Shown here: in pieces, positions 33,716 to 46,180 of the stretch
Numbering within the stretch: position 1 is the stretch's first letter
How the letters are laid out: each line of letters opens with the position of its first letter
Assembly: GCF_963924675.1 (NCBI RefSeq)
Contig: NC_089220.1
Coordinates: 83,703,168 to 83,767,167, forward strand
DNA from: Phocoena phocoena
Taxonomy: Eukaryota > Chordata > Mammalia > Artiodactyla > Phocoenidae
Direction: 5' to 3'
DNA length: 64,000 nt
Position numbers and translations under genes: made by a program
Notes under the pieces: generated by a model
Database searches by the model: none
What the model was told of the DNA's origin: nothing
What the model saw: the letters and a program-made list of their open reading frames with translations, nothing else

Positions 33716-34699
33716 CTTAACCCAGTTCTGAGCTCATGGAATCTCTCCGGGAATGTTATCTATCACCACAGAACACACTCTGACAGAGAGAAACAAATGA
33801 AAAATAAAATTGCTGACTTCCCCATATGCATTTCAGTAAAGAAGAAGCATTGCCCATATAACCAATCATGATTTTTGCAAATCCCCTTGTAAGATTTTTA
33901 AAAATTAGGATAATATTCCCAAATCAGGGGAAATGTTTGTCAGACCTCATGCCTGACTCTTGGTGTCACCTGACCAGCTATTTATTCTCTGACTCAGTCT
34001 CTTGGCTGGGGGTTCTTCAGTTTCAGAGGGGCTCTCCTCTGATGGGTGGAGGGGTGGCTGTCCAGGTCAGACGCAATGTAATCAGCATCACCTTTCAGGT
34101 CCACTGGTGCCTGAACAGTGCCAGGTGTCAGTGGCGCTGTGGTTGGTTAGCATGGCACTTGCAGCCCAGACTTTAGTTTGGGGGCCTCTCCAGGGGGTGT
34201 CTCTGCTGGGAAAAGCTGATCTTGGGCTCCTGTGCATTCATTGAGGTTGAAGGAAGACGGCCAAAGAGCCACCAGTGACTCTCTGCCTCTGCTCTTGGTT
34301 TCAGAAGACCGGGGAGGTCAGTGGCTATGGCTAGAAGCCTGTAGGAGATGGAGGCTTGGGGAATGTGATTAGCGATGCCACCGAAAATCTTTCCAAATGC
34401 AGAGGAAGATGGCTGGGGTCATGGAGACTGCCCCGGTGTTGGGAGGGTGAAGCAGGAAAGCCTTGGGGAGAGAGGCTGGCTCCTCCCCCAGACGTAGCAA
34501 AGAGAGGCATCCAGCCTGACTGAGGCCAGAAGGGGACACACTGCAGCTGGGTGGACAGGATACAGCCACGGGCACCACGGAGTAGGGGCTTCCAGTGTGA
34601 GACAGGGGTGCAAACAGGACTTGTAGGACTGGATTCCAATACCAATACAGAAACAGGGCAGACTGCAGGCATGGCAGGATGGGGGTATGATGAAGTAGA
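33716..34699. other. Intergenic, nothing recognised
   Basis: About 1 kb without gene, RNA or named repeat. The longest open frame is on the minus strand and lacks coding character. Confidence 0.45.
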
Positions 34700-34845
34700 C
34701 TCATAACTGCTAATGCTCTGAGGGCATTTGCTGTGGGTCAGACACTGTTCTAAGTACTTTGCATGTTTTAAGAAGCTATAGAGCCAGGACTCCAACTCGG
34801 GGAGTCTGGCTAAAGCTTGTATTCTTTAACCACTACACTACATGA
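34700..34845 (-). repeat. MIR-type SINE, antisense
   Basis: gtgggtcagacactgttcta, agtactttgcatgttttaag, caggactccaactcggggag and tctttaaccactacactaca: reversed MIR. Confidence 0.75.
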
Positions 34846-34921
34846 AATGTGAAAAGAGCAAAGGTTTTAGACCTACAAAGGGTGAGACCTCTGTTAACCC
34901 TTTACGCTAAGTGCCATATTT

Positions 34922-35227
34922 ATGTTTTTACATTTTATTTATTGGCTGCGTTGGGTCTTCGTTGCTGCACGCAGGCTTTCTCTAGTTGCGGTGAGTGGGG
35001 GCTACTCCTCATTGTGGTGCGTGGGCTTCTCATTGCAGCGGCTTCTCTTGTTGCGGAGCACCGGCTCTAGGCGCACGGGCTTCAGTAGTTGTGGTACGCG
35101 GGCTCAAGAGCGCGTGGCACACGGGCTTAGTTGTTCCTGGCATGTGGGATCGTCCCAGACCAGGGCTTGAACCCGTGTCCCCCGCATTGGCAGGCCGATT
35201 CTTAATCACTGCACCACCAGGGAAGCC
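34922..35227 (-). mobile_element. Long CHR-type SINE, antisense
   Basis: T-rich head, attggctgcgttgggtcttc, to actgcaccaccagggaagcc. Target copies ctaagtgccatattt (34907-34921) and ctaagtgctatattt (35228-35242). The flanking sequence after it is MIR-like (gcctgtgtgatcttgagcag). Confidence 0.92.
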
Positions 35228-35239
35228 CTAAGTGCTATA

Positions 35240-35370
35240 TTTTAAAAAGCAAAGGTAGGAACCACTCCAAGCCTGTGTGATCTTGAGCAGTTACTTAGAC
35301 TCTTCAGGTCTCAGTGTCCTTATTCATTTGTAAATTTAAGAATAATATTAACCTAAAAGGGCTGTTGAAG
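35240..35370 (+). repeat. MIR SINE
   Basis: ccaagcctgtgtgatcttga, gcagttacttagactcttca and ggtctcagtgtccttattca: sense MIR, diverged. Confidence 0.65.
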
Positions 35371-36985
35371 ATTAAAGAAAGAAATGCGTGTTAAGTGCCT
35401 GCCCAGGCCTTCTGTAAGACCCCTGGCTTTGGAAGACATGGCCCATTCCAGATCTGGGTTTCCTCATGGTCTCAGGAGTCTGCAGGTCTGAGTTCAAGGA
35501 ATCACAGTGGGTACACTCCTGGATTTCCAGTCCATAGCCCCCTGGGTTCCTCAAAGGAGGGGTCCCCTTAACATACTCCTATTTTGATATCTGAGTGGAC
35601 AAGTGTCTTGATAGCAGTGACCCCAAGGAAGCTGAGGTCCCAAGCGACCCACACCCAGATCATCACAGACGTTTCGCGTTTCTGGGAACCATCCTCCCCA
35701 CTCCATTAATTTATTTATTCAGGTGCCATTTACCATTTACTATTCAGCTCATCAAACATTATTAGGCACCTACTATTTGCCAAGCATTACACCATGTTCT
35801 TGCGAGTAGTCACCCAGAAGAGCCCACACACTCTGGACCACATTTAATTTCCCTTTTCGTCTGCAGCCTGGGCCCGTGAATCTTGGCGCATGCTCAGTAA
35901 ACAATAATAAACGTATTATGAGAAATAGGCTGTGAGAATGTAATGAGGATCTCCAAGTAAGGCCCAGGGAGGCAGACACTCCAAAGGCCTGGACCATGAC
36001 ACCCATCTGTGTCTCTGAGGCCAGAGTGCAAGGATCACAAACCTGAAGACCTTCAGGGGTCAGACACACATAAATGGTGGAAGAGGGCAAGGTGGAACCA
36101 CGGCACACTGGAGCATGCCTGCCATGTAAAGATGGCATTTGCTACTTGGCACCAGCCTAACTGTTGCAAGTGGAAACATGGGCCAAAGGTAGCCAGATCT
36201 TCTGATTTTTCAAGAGAAACTGTAAATCTGGATTTCTCTTTTAAATTTCCAAACATTTCAGCATTGACTCCTAATTTTAGTCTTTTTTGAAAGCCCTGTG
36301 AGAAAAAAAGCTTGTCAAACAGAACTTGTCTGCCTGCTGAATTCTGCTCAAAGGTTGCCAAATTGGGACCCCTGAGTGGATCTGTTCAAGAGGAGAGGTA
36401 GAGGGCTATCCTGGAGCTAGGTTCTGAGGGACCTATAATGCCATCCTTCCTTGGATCCAAGGATATGCGAGACACACAGGAAACCATAAAGAGGAAGTTG
36501 AAGCCACAGTCCTGTCTTCCAGGGTTTATAGACTCATCACAGAGACCCAGGCAAAGCAGGAGATGGTCAGGAAGGCATAGCAGGAGGCAGTGTGGGACCC
36601 CTGGGAGTCCAGAACATCAGGGAGTGAGGTGGACCTAAGCTTTGGGAGACCCTCACCTGAGCTTCAGAAGACTTTCCCAGGAAGTCAGGCTTGAGTCTCT
36701 GAGGATGAGGATTCCGGAGACAGAGAGCCCAGGGAGCTCCAGGAACAAACAGGAATGGGTATGACCTGTGCTGGAGACCCCAAAGAAAAGCCCTGGAAAG
36801 TTTGCTTCCAAGTGTCTGGGAAAAGGCTAGAAAGTGCCGGGCGATCGTATGAGGCTTCACTGATACCTTCCCACCCTGTCCTACTCGACCTGGCAATACC
36901 AACAGTGGTCGTGGTCCAAAGGGGCAGACAGTGGGGCATGGCTGTCCAGGCTCATAGAAATCAGGGCTGTGGGCTGGGTTCAGGG
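35371..36985. other. Intergenic, nothing recognised
   Basis: No supported gene. An old repeat-like piece (aacattattaggcacctact) lies near 35755. Unique-looking otherwise. Confidence 0.45.
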
Positions 36986-36989
36986 GATC

Positions 36990-37140
36990 CAATCCTGACC
37001 TGAGAGTCAGACAAGCTGGGGTATAAGTCTCACCTGTGTGACTTGGGACAGGCATTAACCGTTCTAAGCCTCAGTTTCCTAACCTGTGAAATGGCAACAG
37101 TGATCATGCCTGCCTCCTGGGACTGGGATGAAGACGAAAC
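36990..37140 (+). repeat. MIR SINE
   Basis: gggtataagtctcacctgtg, tgacttgggacaggcattaa and gcctcagtttcctaacctgt: sense MIR. Confidence 0.8.
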
Positions 37141-38100
37141 CAGCTCTATATGGTTTTTAATCATCAATGTTCACTGCCTGAGAATTCCAGTCCCAAGTGG
37201 AGCAGAGAAAGAGCACCTGGAGGGCAAAGCTGGTCCCCCTGCTTGCCGACTTCTTTCTTGCCACTGCTCCAGGAAATGGCAGGACGGTTTAGAAGGGGCG
37301 AGGGAGGAGACGGAGGAATTGGACCCTCCCCATCCCTTCCCCGGGGAGAGAGAGAAGGTAGAACCCGTACTTGGCGGTGGGAGCCGCGCTGAGAGGGGAC
37401 TCTTCCCCAAGGATAGACCCTTTCTGCCCAACCCACCTGGAAGGAAGGGCGGAGACCGGAGGTAAACCGTCCCTCCGAGAAGCCAACGTTGGGTGGAAAC
37501 CAAGGGGCAACATGCCCCCTGCATGAGCTATACCCCTCTGCTCCCCCAACTCGCCTCCCCAGATCTCTGTCACGTCCAGATCTGACCAGGACCTTCCTTC
37601 CCCTTAAGAGCCTTCCGTGAGCGATACCTTGGGATGAAGCCCCATGGCAGGGCTTACAAACCCGGGTGGCTCCAGTCCCGCTCCAGCCTCAACTCCCGAC
37701 TCACCGCCTACTTCACAGCTCTGCGCTTTTGCTCAAGCCAGGACCCCTGCCCGGGGCGTCCTTAACTTTGCCCCTACCGATGGCAGGTCTGCGTGGAGAA
37801 CGCCTGAGCCTTCATAAAGACTTTGCTCACTGCTTAGCCCTTTCTCGAACGTTCTCGCACCTCACCCCAGCTGCACACCAGGGGCAGACCTTGGCACCCC
37901 TCCTTTGGCTTCCTCAGCAGCCACTGCGTGTTCCTGTCAAGAAGTTATGTTTGTCAAGCTGTTTTCTGTCTACTTGTCCTTCTACCCCGAACACATCCCA
38001 GCCCCCGACTGGAAGCTTCTTGAGAGCAAAAAAAAAAAAAAAAAAAAAAAAAAACCCACAACAAAAAAACCCCAGTCTGGTTCCTCGTGGTAACCCAAGG
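37141..38100. other. Intergenic with poly(A) run
   Basis: Nothing recognised except an uninterrupted A-run at about 38030-38053. I see no processed gene copy ending in it. Confidence 0.5.
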
Positions 38101-38750
38101 GCTGGCCCTTTGGCCGGGGGCATTCTGACCCCTCCAGAATCCCTCCGAGGATGGACAGCTGGGCGGGGGCAAGGGCGAGTGGGCGGCTGGATGGAAGAAC
38201 TAGAGAGGCGGATGGGGCCGCTTTTGCAGAACCGGAGCGGGTGGGGGTGGGTGAGGTGAGTCCTCGACCTTCTGCAGCCGGCTCCCGCCGAACCCAGCCC
38301 ACCCGGCCCCGCTCCCGCTCCCGGGGCCGGTGCCCACTGGGCCAGGTGATCTCGAACCTTCTCCCTCTCACACCCCAACAACAAACAACCCTCGCGCTCT
38401 CCCTCCGGAGAAAGGAGGTGGAGCCTGACCTCAGCCGGAGGCTGCAGCAGCTGCGGGAGGTGCGGGGGGAGGGCTCGCAGCTCCGGTCCTTGGGGGAGCC
38501 TCTCCTCCAGGGAGTGGCACGGGTGGGGGCCTTGGCGGGTTCCCAAGCGCCCGGGAAGCCCTCCGGCGGCAGCCTCGACCCTCCACGGGCGCAGGGAGGA
38601 GGGGCAGAAGGGGTGGCTTCATTGGAAGCCTGCTTCCGACTCTCCTTCTCGGTCTGGAGTGCCCTCGTAACCACCTCCCCCCTTCACACCCACCCTCCTC
38701 GTACCCTGCGGCCGCAAGGGCCGGGTAGGACTGAGGTGCCGCGTTAGCAG
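38100..38750. promoter_or_regulatory. Second orphan CpG-dense island
   Basis: CpG-dense stretch about 4.5 kb upstream of the BAHD1 promoter, with GC boxes (gctgggcgggggcaagggcg) and no supported coding frame; long overlapping frames on both strands reflect GC content. It could be an upstream promoter or enhancer of BAHD1, or a non-coding RNA start. Confidence 0.5.
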
Positions 38751-41700
38751 GAGGGCGAGGATGCAGCTCCGCCGGGCTCCCGGGAGCCGAGGTGTGCCCA
38801 TCCCCCACCCTCTTGGCTGGGAGGGGGGTTGGAGGGCCCACGAGGGTGAGACGAACTCCGGGGACTCAACGACAAGGACAGGAAAGAGCCTGAAATGGGG
38901 TTTAGTCTTCAGTTGTTGGGGCCTCGGTGGAGGCAACTTGGGTAAGGGGCAGAGAGGGCACCCCAAGGGGAAGGCCTGAGGCCCTAAGAAGGGTGGGAGT
39001 TGTGAGAAGGAAGGAGAACGCAGAAACAGCTTTTTCGGGGGGCGGGGGGAGGCAGGCAGCCTGCAAAGACTTCCCCTGGCCAGCAATCTGGAGGCTAGCA
39101 CTGGACAGATGGGGGTTTTGGACACCGCGCCATGGACATGTGTTCCCCAAGGTCTGAGTACATGTAGCCCCCCTTGTTCCCTCTTATGCAGAGACTGGGC
39201 CCACACAGGCTCCTGCCTCACCTTGACCTCCCCCTCATCCTAGAGGAAAGAGAGGTCCTGTTCCGTGCTGGGCGCTCAACAGCTGGCTCCTTGGCGGCAG
39301 GAGGGGGCTTTGCCCCTCCAGCTCAGTCACAGGGAGAGCACTTCTGCTTCCCCCATCCCTAGGGAAAGGGGCCCCAGCAGGTAAAGACCAAACAGACGGC
39401 TGCACTTGGATTTGCCTGGGGGCAAATAATTTCTGGAGATCCCTTTAAGCAGGGGGTTTCGATCCCTTTAAGAGGGAGTGGGTCAGATAAAAGGACTATA
39501 AAAGTCCAGCTTTCTTTATTCCCCAACACCCCCCTTCCTGCGACGGGGGAGGGGGGCAAGTGCTGCAGCCGCATTTAATTGGTGTCCTGGTATCCCTGCC
39601 CCAAGGCACCGTGACCTCCAGTTTGTCCACTGGGGATGAGGGACCAGGTAGCTCAGTCAGTGATCTTGACACCTAGAGTTCACGCACTCTTGGGGGGGCG
39701 GGCAAGAGAACAGCTACCCCACTCCCAGGAAAGACAGGACCAGGGCGTGGAATGCAGGAAGGGGAAAGTGGTTACCGCCACCACCGCAAGGACTGCGCTG
39801 CCCCGCTGTGGTGCCCTGCCCTGTGCCAGGTGGCTGGACCCGAGGGCAGGCGGTCTGCAGGGACTGCGGCGGGCAGTGGGGGAGGTGCCTGGCGGCTGGA
39901 CTGGAGATGACGGAGCAGCCAGTCTGTCCCGGCTGTCAGTCTGGTCGTACGTGGTGGGGGAGGGGTGTGCAGCGTGTTTTCTCTCAGCCCTGGATGTTTT
40001 CTCTCCGCATCTCTCTCTCTCTCTCTGCTCTCCCGTTCTGAGGCAGTTAACCCTTCCTGATGGGTCTGGAGGCGACTGGGTAGAGGGAGCCCCCTGCCTG
40101 GAGGCAGAGAAGGGGTGACTCTGGAGACCTGATGAATCCATTCCTCTCTCCAGATGAAGCAGCAAATCCTTTTCAGTGGGGGACCTCTGGGCTACTGGGT
40201 GTGCCAGGGTGAGGAAAGGTGAGGGGCCCCAGGCGTTGGCACAGCTGCCTTGGTGGAGTGGGGTGGGGGCAGCATTCATTCAGGAAAGGTTTAGAGGAAG
40301 AGGTGGAGCCCTTCCACACCTGGAATCGGCTCTGGACTGGAAAGGAAAGAAGCCCAGGTAAAGAGGTCCCTGGAAGTGGGGTGAAGAAGAGAGACCAAAA
40401 GGTCCCTTGGGGAACAGGCAGGGTGTGCAGCCCCTGGTCTCTTTATTGGCTCATTGACCGGCGCTAACAAAATGGATGGGGAACAGAGGTAGATCAGTGG
40501 GCTGGCATAGGAGGAACATCAAGTGCCCTCAGCCAGCCTCTGTCTCCAAACCATAGTGAGAGCTTCTTGGGGCAAAGGAGACAGCCACCCACATGGGGGA
40601 GGCTCTGAGAGTAGAATTCCTCCAGCTGCTGGGCCGGCTGGGCAGGCTGGAATGGGCTCTCATGACCACTCTGCCTCCTCTCCAATCAATGTTCCCTTTT
40701 TTTCCTCCCACCAGGGCCCCAAATAAAGACAACTCTTTCCCCACTCCCCCAGCCTAGGGCCATTGGATCTTCACTCCTGGATGTTGGGGAGAAGTCCAGT
40801 CCTCCAACCTCACCCTGCAACCACTTCCTAGGCCGAGCACGGGCTTCCTGCCCTTTGGGTCTCCTTTTCCTGTGACTAGGTACATTTCTTTTTTGACCCT
40901 CTTGGCCTCAATCCCTGCCCATTAGTGGGCATGAAGCCAAGGTCACCATAGGCTGGGCTGCTGACAGGGGCCCCTTCCCCTCTTCTGCCTTGGCTCTAGT
41001 GTGCCAGATGGCATGGGTCAGCACCAGCAGCCACCTCTGCTGTTACCCTCTACCACCAGTCTCTTGATGAGGGGTGGGGGACATCAGCTCACGGGACAGA
41101 CAGGTGGAGGGGGTATTTTGTGAGGTGGGGGTAGGGCTGGCCTGATGGTGGTGGGGTACTGCTAGGAATCTTTGTCCTGGGAGGCTCAGGGAGGGGAGAA
41201 ATCCTTTAGTGTTTTTTTATAGGTTTGGGGATTTTGCTTTCCCTAAGAGTGGGAGGTGGGAGAAGTAGGGGCAGTTGTCTTAGGAGACCCTGGCCCTTTG
41301 AGAAGTTGCTGTGCCACAGTCTTAGTGTTCAGCTTCCATTCACACCCTCCTGGGTGGCCCTCTCCTTTAAACATGTCCCCCAACACAGCTAAGACTGTCT
41401 GGGCCCCACTGACAGCTCCAGAGGCAGATGGCAAACCGTCTTTTAGGGTTCTATTTCCCAGCCATAGGGGCTCACAGCCCTGATTTTCTTAAAGTGCTGA
41501 GTCTCAAGGTCTAGGAAAGGCTAGGCATTATGTGTGGTGCAGGAGGAGTCCCTCAGCCACACTCCAAGGCTGGGTTTCTCCTCTTGCCTAGGCAGCCCCA
41601 GCACTGGGGGTGCTTCTCTCTGCCAGAGGTGTTCCTCCACTCAGCCCCTCCCTGGGCTGCTCCCAGGCTCTGGTGACTTGACACTACCCTTTTTGCCGCT

Positions 41701-42599
41701 CCTCCTTTTACTTCCCAAAGCTCCCCTCCCCCGCCTGAATTGGGAATGAGGCTTTGTTCTAGGCTGGACTCAGCATTTCTCAAGAACCTACTATGTGCGC
41801 ATCCAGTGCTTGTTGAAGTGAAGCCCTTTGCCGGCTCTGGCGATACAAGGTGCCGAAGACACAGCCCCTTCCCGCACCTCACAGGGACCTCCCACACCTC
41901 CGTGTGACCTCAGCCTGCTGTGTCCACCCACCCCGCTGACCCCGCGAGCGTGCTCGGGCTTGGAAAGGCACGTCTGTGGGTGTGAGACGGAGCCACAGCA
42001 TTCGGTGACTAGGGGGAAGCCAGGTAAGTGTCCACACTTGGTCCCATCCTGGCTTGGGGACGCGAGAGGGGGAGTCCAGCCTGGGCTGTCAGGCTGCCCA
42101 CCCCCTCCTCCCTCCCCCGGAGAGCTCTGATGTTCCCCGCGGTGGTGGAAGAGGGTGTGTGGGTGTCAAGGACTCACAGACCAGGCTCTGCTGTCGGCTG
42201 GAAATGGATGAGGGTTCCACACTCTGCTTCTGAGAAGGGTGAATTAGGAGCTGGAGTGGGGGGCGGTAGGTGAAGGGGAGAAAGAGGAAAAAGAGATGCG
42301 GGTGAGGGGTTACCGAGCCAGGACCGACCTTGCTTGAAAGGAAAGGAGACGTGGCAGGCAGGGAAGTCGGAAAGATGAGGCAAGGGCGGGAGGGGCTTCT
42401 CAGCAGTCGGGGCCCTTTCGTTGGAGTCTGGGGCCCTTTCTGCAGGAAAGGGGGGTTGTCCTCGCTTGATTTTCGGCTGGTCTTCCCGAAGCCTTGCCCT
42501 GGGGGCAGCAGCCGCTGGCGAGCGTGGGGGTGTTCCTTGGCTCGCAGTTCTCTCCACTGGGTGCTGGAGAGGAGAAGGGGGACGAGGGATGTAGAGAGG
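38751..42599. other. Region upstream of BAHD1
   Basis: No supported gene and few repeats, which is unusual next to the repeat-rich flank. It includes a TATA-like motif (39497-39504) with two gatccctttaag repeats (39438-39449, 39461-39472), and a short CT-run near 40008-40025. GC content rises towards the BAHD1 island. Confidence 0.45.
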
Positions 42600-44560
42600 T
42601 GACGGCCAGGGCGGGGGTGAGATTAGATTTCTCGGGGGGGGGCGCGGGTAGCAGCTAGGGGATTGGGGCTCCAGGGTCGGGTCACCATGGGATACGGGCT
42701 CATGTTCTGGAGACGAGGAGAAAATCCAAGAAGCCGGCAAAGAAAACCGCCCCCTCCACCACCCTTGGCACCGTACCCCTCCCCCCAGGCCCCACCACTC
42801 CCCGCACCGCCTCCCGCGGCCGCCTCGTGCTGCCCCCTGCGTTGGGACGACCGACCCACGGTTCTGATTGGTTGGAGACCGGGAGGGGGAGCCGAGGGCC
42901 GGATTGGCTGGCGGGGCCAGCGCAGGGCGGGGCGGCTGATTGGCGGAGCTGGCCGAGGGGCGCGCTGCTGATTGGCTGGGGACGAGGAAGCAGGAAGGAG
43001 GGCGGCGGAGGCTCCGCTCTCGGGGAGTTTGTGGGGGAACCGCGAGCGGCGTAGCGGATCCCGGAGCCCGGCCCCCGCCGCCCGCCCGTCCGGCTGCCTG
43101 CCCCGCCCGTCCGGCCCCCGCCGTCCGCCCGCCCCGGCCAGGCGCGCCCGCCCCCCCGACGGCCCCGCCCGGCCGCGGCCCCCGCTCCGCCCGCCCGGCC
43201 CCGGCCCCCAGGAGGAGGCGCTGACGCAGCAGCGTGGAGCCCGGGAATTGAGCGCCCCCGGGGGGTTCCAGCCGCCGGATTCCAGCCCGGCCGGGGCCTG
43301 CGGGAGCCCAGAGCCGCGCCGTCCGCGCCGCCGTCCCGGTGAGCTAGGGGCCGCGGTCGAGGATGGGGGAAGGGGCGAGCGGGCGGGAGGGAGCGAGCGA
43401 GGGAGGCAGACGAGTGAAGGGGAGAGGACCGGTCGCCCGTCAGCGCGCCCCACCGAGCGCGCCGCGCCGCCGCCCCCGCCAGCCCGGGAAGGGACGGACG
43501 AACGGACGGACGACGCGAAGCAGGTGCGGCCGCCCTCTCGCTCGTGCCGCCTCTCTCCCCCGGGTCCGGCGCCACGGTCCCGCCATCGGGGAGTGCGGAG
43601 CGCCTCGAGGTGACAGCCCCCGGGGGCCTCCCGCTTCGCAGGCCGGGGGCGGGGTGGGTGGGGGCCGCAGGCTGGCAGCTTGGCCGGGCGGCGGCGGCGC
43701 GGGCGTCCCGGGCGGCGGAGGGCGGGAGGACGCCGGTCGTTTCTCCGCCGAGGCAGAGCCGGCTCGCCTCCGAGTGCGCGGGCGGCGAGGCCCCCGCCCC
43801 CCCGTGCCCCCTCCCCCCATCGAGGTCCCCGAGGCAAGGGGCCGCGGCTAGGGGCGGCGCCGCGGGATCGCCAGCACAGGGTGGGGGGCGCCCTCCCGCG
43901 CAGGGAGCTGACCGGTTATCGCTGGATGGGGGGCAGGGGATGGGGGCCACACCGGGGCGGGGGGTAGTGTAGACCAGACCCGATCGGACTGGAAGGAAGG
44001 GAGGCGCCGAAGAGGGAAGGGAACCGGTTCGAGAAGCGAGTGTGGGCCGCGGGAGGCCCGGCGGGGACCGTGCGGAGCAGCGGCCGAGTCCGAGGTGGGG
44101 CGGGGGATCGAAGTTGTCAGACCGCCTCTAAGTGACAGCGGGACCCAGTGCTCGCGGCCGGGCCTGGCCCTGCCTGCCTCGCCGCCTCTCCTCCAGGGCC
44201 GGGGGCCGGGTCAGGTCGGGCCCGAGGGGCCCGCTTGGCGGCGAAGCGCCGGACAAAGGCGGCGCCGGAGCGGGCGCAGGTGGTGGCGTCGGGGAGGGGA
44301 GCGGGTCCGAGCCACCCACCCCAAGGGGAGGGCGACCGGGCCGGACTCTGCCCTGGGGATTGCGGGGGCCGGGACGACCGCCGGGAGGAGCTACGGCACT
44401 GGCTCACGGCTCCAGCCTCGGATCACCTCGCTGTTCTGGGAAGAGTGGGGTCGACCCAGTGGGGCAGAGGGACAGAGGTGGGGGTGTGCACATGGTGGGC
44501 CTGGCCGGTGGCGACCGGGTTACTGGACTCACCAGGAGAGAGTCCGGTGAGCAGCTCTAG
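42600..44560 (+). promoter_or_regulatory. BAHD1: BAHD1 CpG-island promoter
   Basis: A very CpG-dense stretch of about 2 kb. Four inverted CCAAT boxes (ATTGG) at 42867-42871, 42903-42907, 42939-42943 and 42971-42975 precede long C-tracts and GC boxes (43070-43210); there is no TATA box. A Maf/NRF2-like site is at 43219-43231. Transcription probably starts between about 42990 and 43250. Binding is inferred from motifs. Confidence 0.85.
43000..43338 (+). other. BAHD1: BAHD1 non-coding exon 1 (approximate)
   Basis: The coding exon at 57632 needs an upstream 5' exon. The best donor in the island is cccg|gtgagc at 43338/43339; a second candidate is gcag|gtgcgg at 43523/43524. The start is unknown. 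No ATG-initiated BAHD1 frame lies here. Confidence 0.5.
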
Positions 44561-45779
44561 AGCCTGCCAGGACTGAGGGGTTTCAGCAAGAAGACTCTGT
44601 CCACAGGCAGAGGGTTAATCCCACCTGGGACATCTCCTAGTTGCCCATTGTCATTAGTCTTAAGAGGGCAGAAGAACAGTTGGACTGGGGACTAGGAAAT
44701 ACGTCCCAGAAGTGCTCCAGCAATCCATGGACAACTGCCTTCAGCACTAGTGAAAGAAGGTACTCACATAGAGAAATGAGAAGCTGAGTTTATAAACCCA
44801 GGCAGGAATTTAATTATTAAATAAAAAAGGTTTCCTTTCTATCACCTGAGGGACTTTCCTCCCACCTTTTCCACCCCCATGCCTTCTGCAAAAAGGAGAA
44901 AAGGACCCCAGAGAGACCACATGTCCTGGAGGAACACCACTGTCCTTGGCCAAGTAGAGGACATTTGGGAACCAGTGGCTTAAGCCATGAGTGCTTCTGA
45001 CCCCACCAGTTACTAGCTCTAAGCTGGATGCTGTTTTTGCATATGTAAGAACCCACTCAGAGCTCCTGTGCCCTCTCCTGTGATCCCATACTTAATGGAA
45101 GAGTTGGGACCACAAAAACAGGGAGACTTAGGGTGTTTAGAATGTACATATTTGATAAAATCTGGGTCCCACCCCAGGAAGGTTTTGGTTATGAGCTGCT
45201 CCCAGCTGTGGTTGACTGTAATCCCTCCTTGGGAAAACTGCCTGTCACCCTTGCTTAGTCTGAGCATGGAGTTAATTCATAGCTACCCTCCATCCCCCCT
45301 CCCCAAGAGGGTCTAGACCCCAGCCTGAGTGGAGTTGAGGCTTGTGGGAAAGGGAGGTATTACCTCATGCAGGAGACTAAAGTTTTTCTGAGAGAATTTA
45401 ATTGTATGTCTAAGATCCAGAGGATGATGCAGCATCTCAAGGTCTTTGTGTCTCCTGAGGGGCTCTCCAGTATGTATGTGATTTCTTTTGGTGGCAGTCA
45501 GAAGGGGGTGACCTGTCTGGCCACCAGAACCTAAAGGAGAATGGCCACAACAATAATTCCCTCTTTGACAGGCTCTTACCTGGCAGGAGACTCATGTCAG
45601 TCAGATCAAGTGTTTAAGAGGGTTTGCTCTGGAGAGTTTAGCCAGTGAAGAGTTTCTCTCTTTTTTATATCTCCCTCCCTTTCTTCCTTTCTGTTGCCCT
45701 GCTGTTCCCATGTCAGGCCTATGTTGTTATCATGACCTCCCTGTCCCTCCTGCTTCCTCTGGCCCTTCTGATCCAGTCT

Positions 45780-46180
45780 GTACACAGCTGGTAGGTCATT
45801 CTTTGTAAAGCACTCCTTTCCCCATGTCACTCCCCTACCCACAAACTTGCAGTGACTCCCCTCTTCCTGCAGTCTCATCCTAGACTGTGTCCCTTAAGGC
45901 TCTCCCCTAGCCATGCTGCGCTGTGCATGTTTATCTCCCTGCATCTTTGCTCCTGCTGATTTCGCCAGTTGTCCCCAGTTAGGAGCCCCTTGCCTTCTTC
46001 TTCTGCCTGAACCCTACTCTCATCCTTCATCTCAGACCACTCCAGGCCAGCGTTGCTTGCCTCTGAGATTGTGACCCTGGATTTTATAACATGGTGTCTT
46101 CTTGAGTGTTTTTGTCAGTTGGAAGTTTCTTAAGGACAAGGACAGTGTGAGTATTAAACCTTTGTGTGTGTGTGAGTATT
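45780..46180. repeat. L2-like LINE fragment
   Basis: cccatgtcactcccctaccc, aaacttgcagtgactcccct, ggctctcccctagccatgct: an old L2 3' pattern. Confidence 0.6.

Noticed and set aside
38030..38053. Poly(A) run as the tail of a processed pseudogene
   Set aside because: No gene-like sequence or target duplication seen upstream.
37914..38747. Overlapping open frames of about 200 residues on both strands of the 38-kb island
   Set aside because: Same GC-content artefact; one runs through a poly(A)/poly(F) tract.
42623..43950. Open frames of about 400 residues on the minus strand across the BAHD1 CpG island
   Set aside because: They overlap in several frames on both strands and are Arg/Pro/Gly/Ala-rich, as expected when GC-rich DNA lacks stops. 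No domain or homologue recognised.
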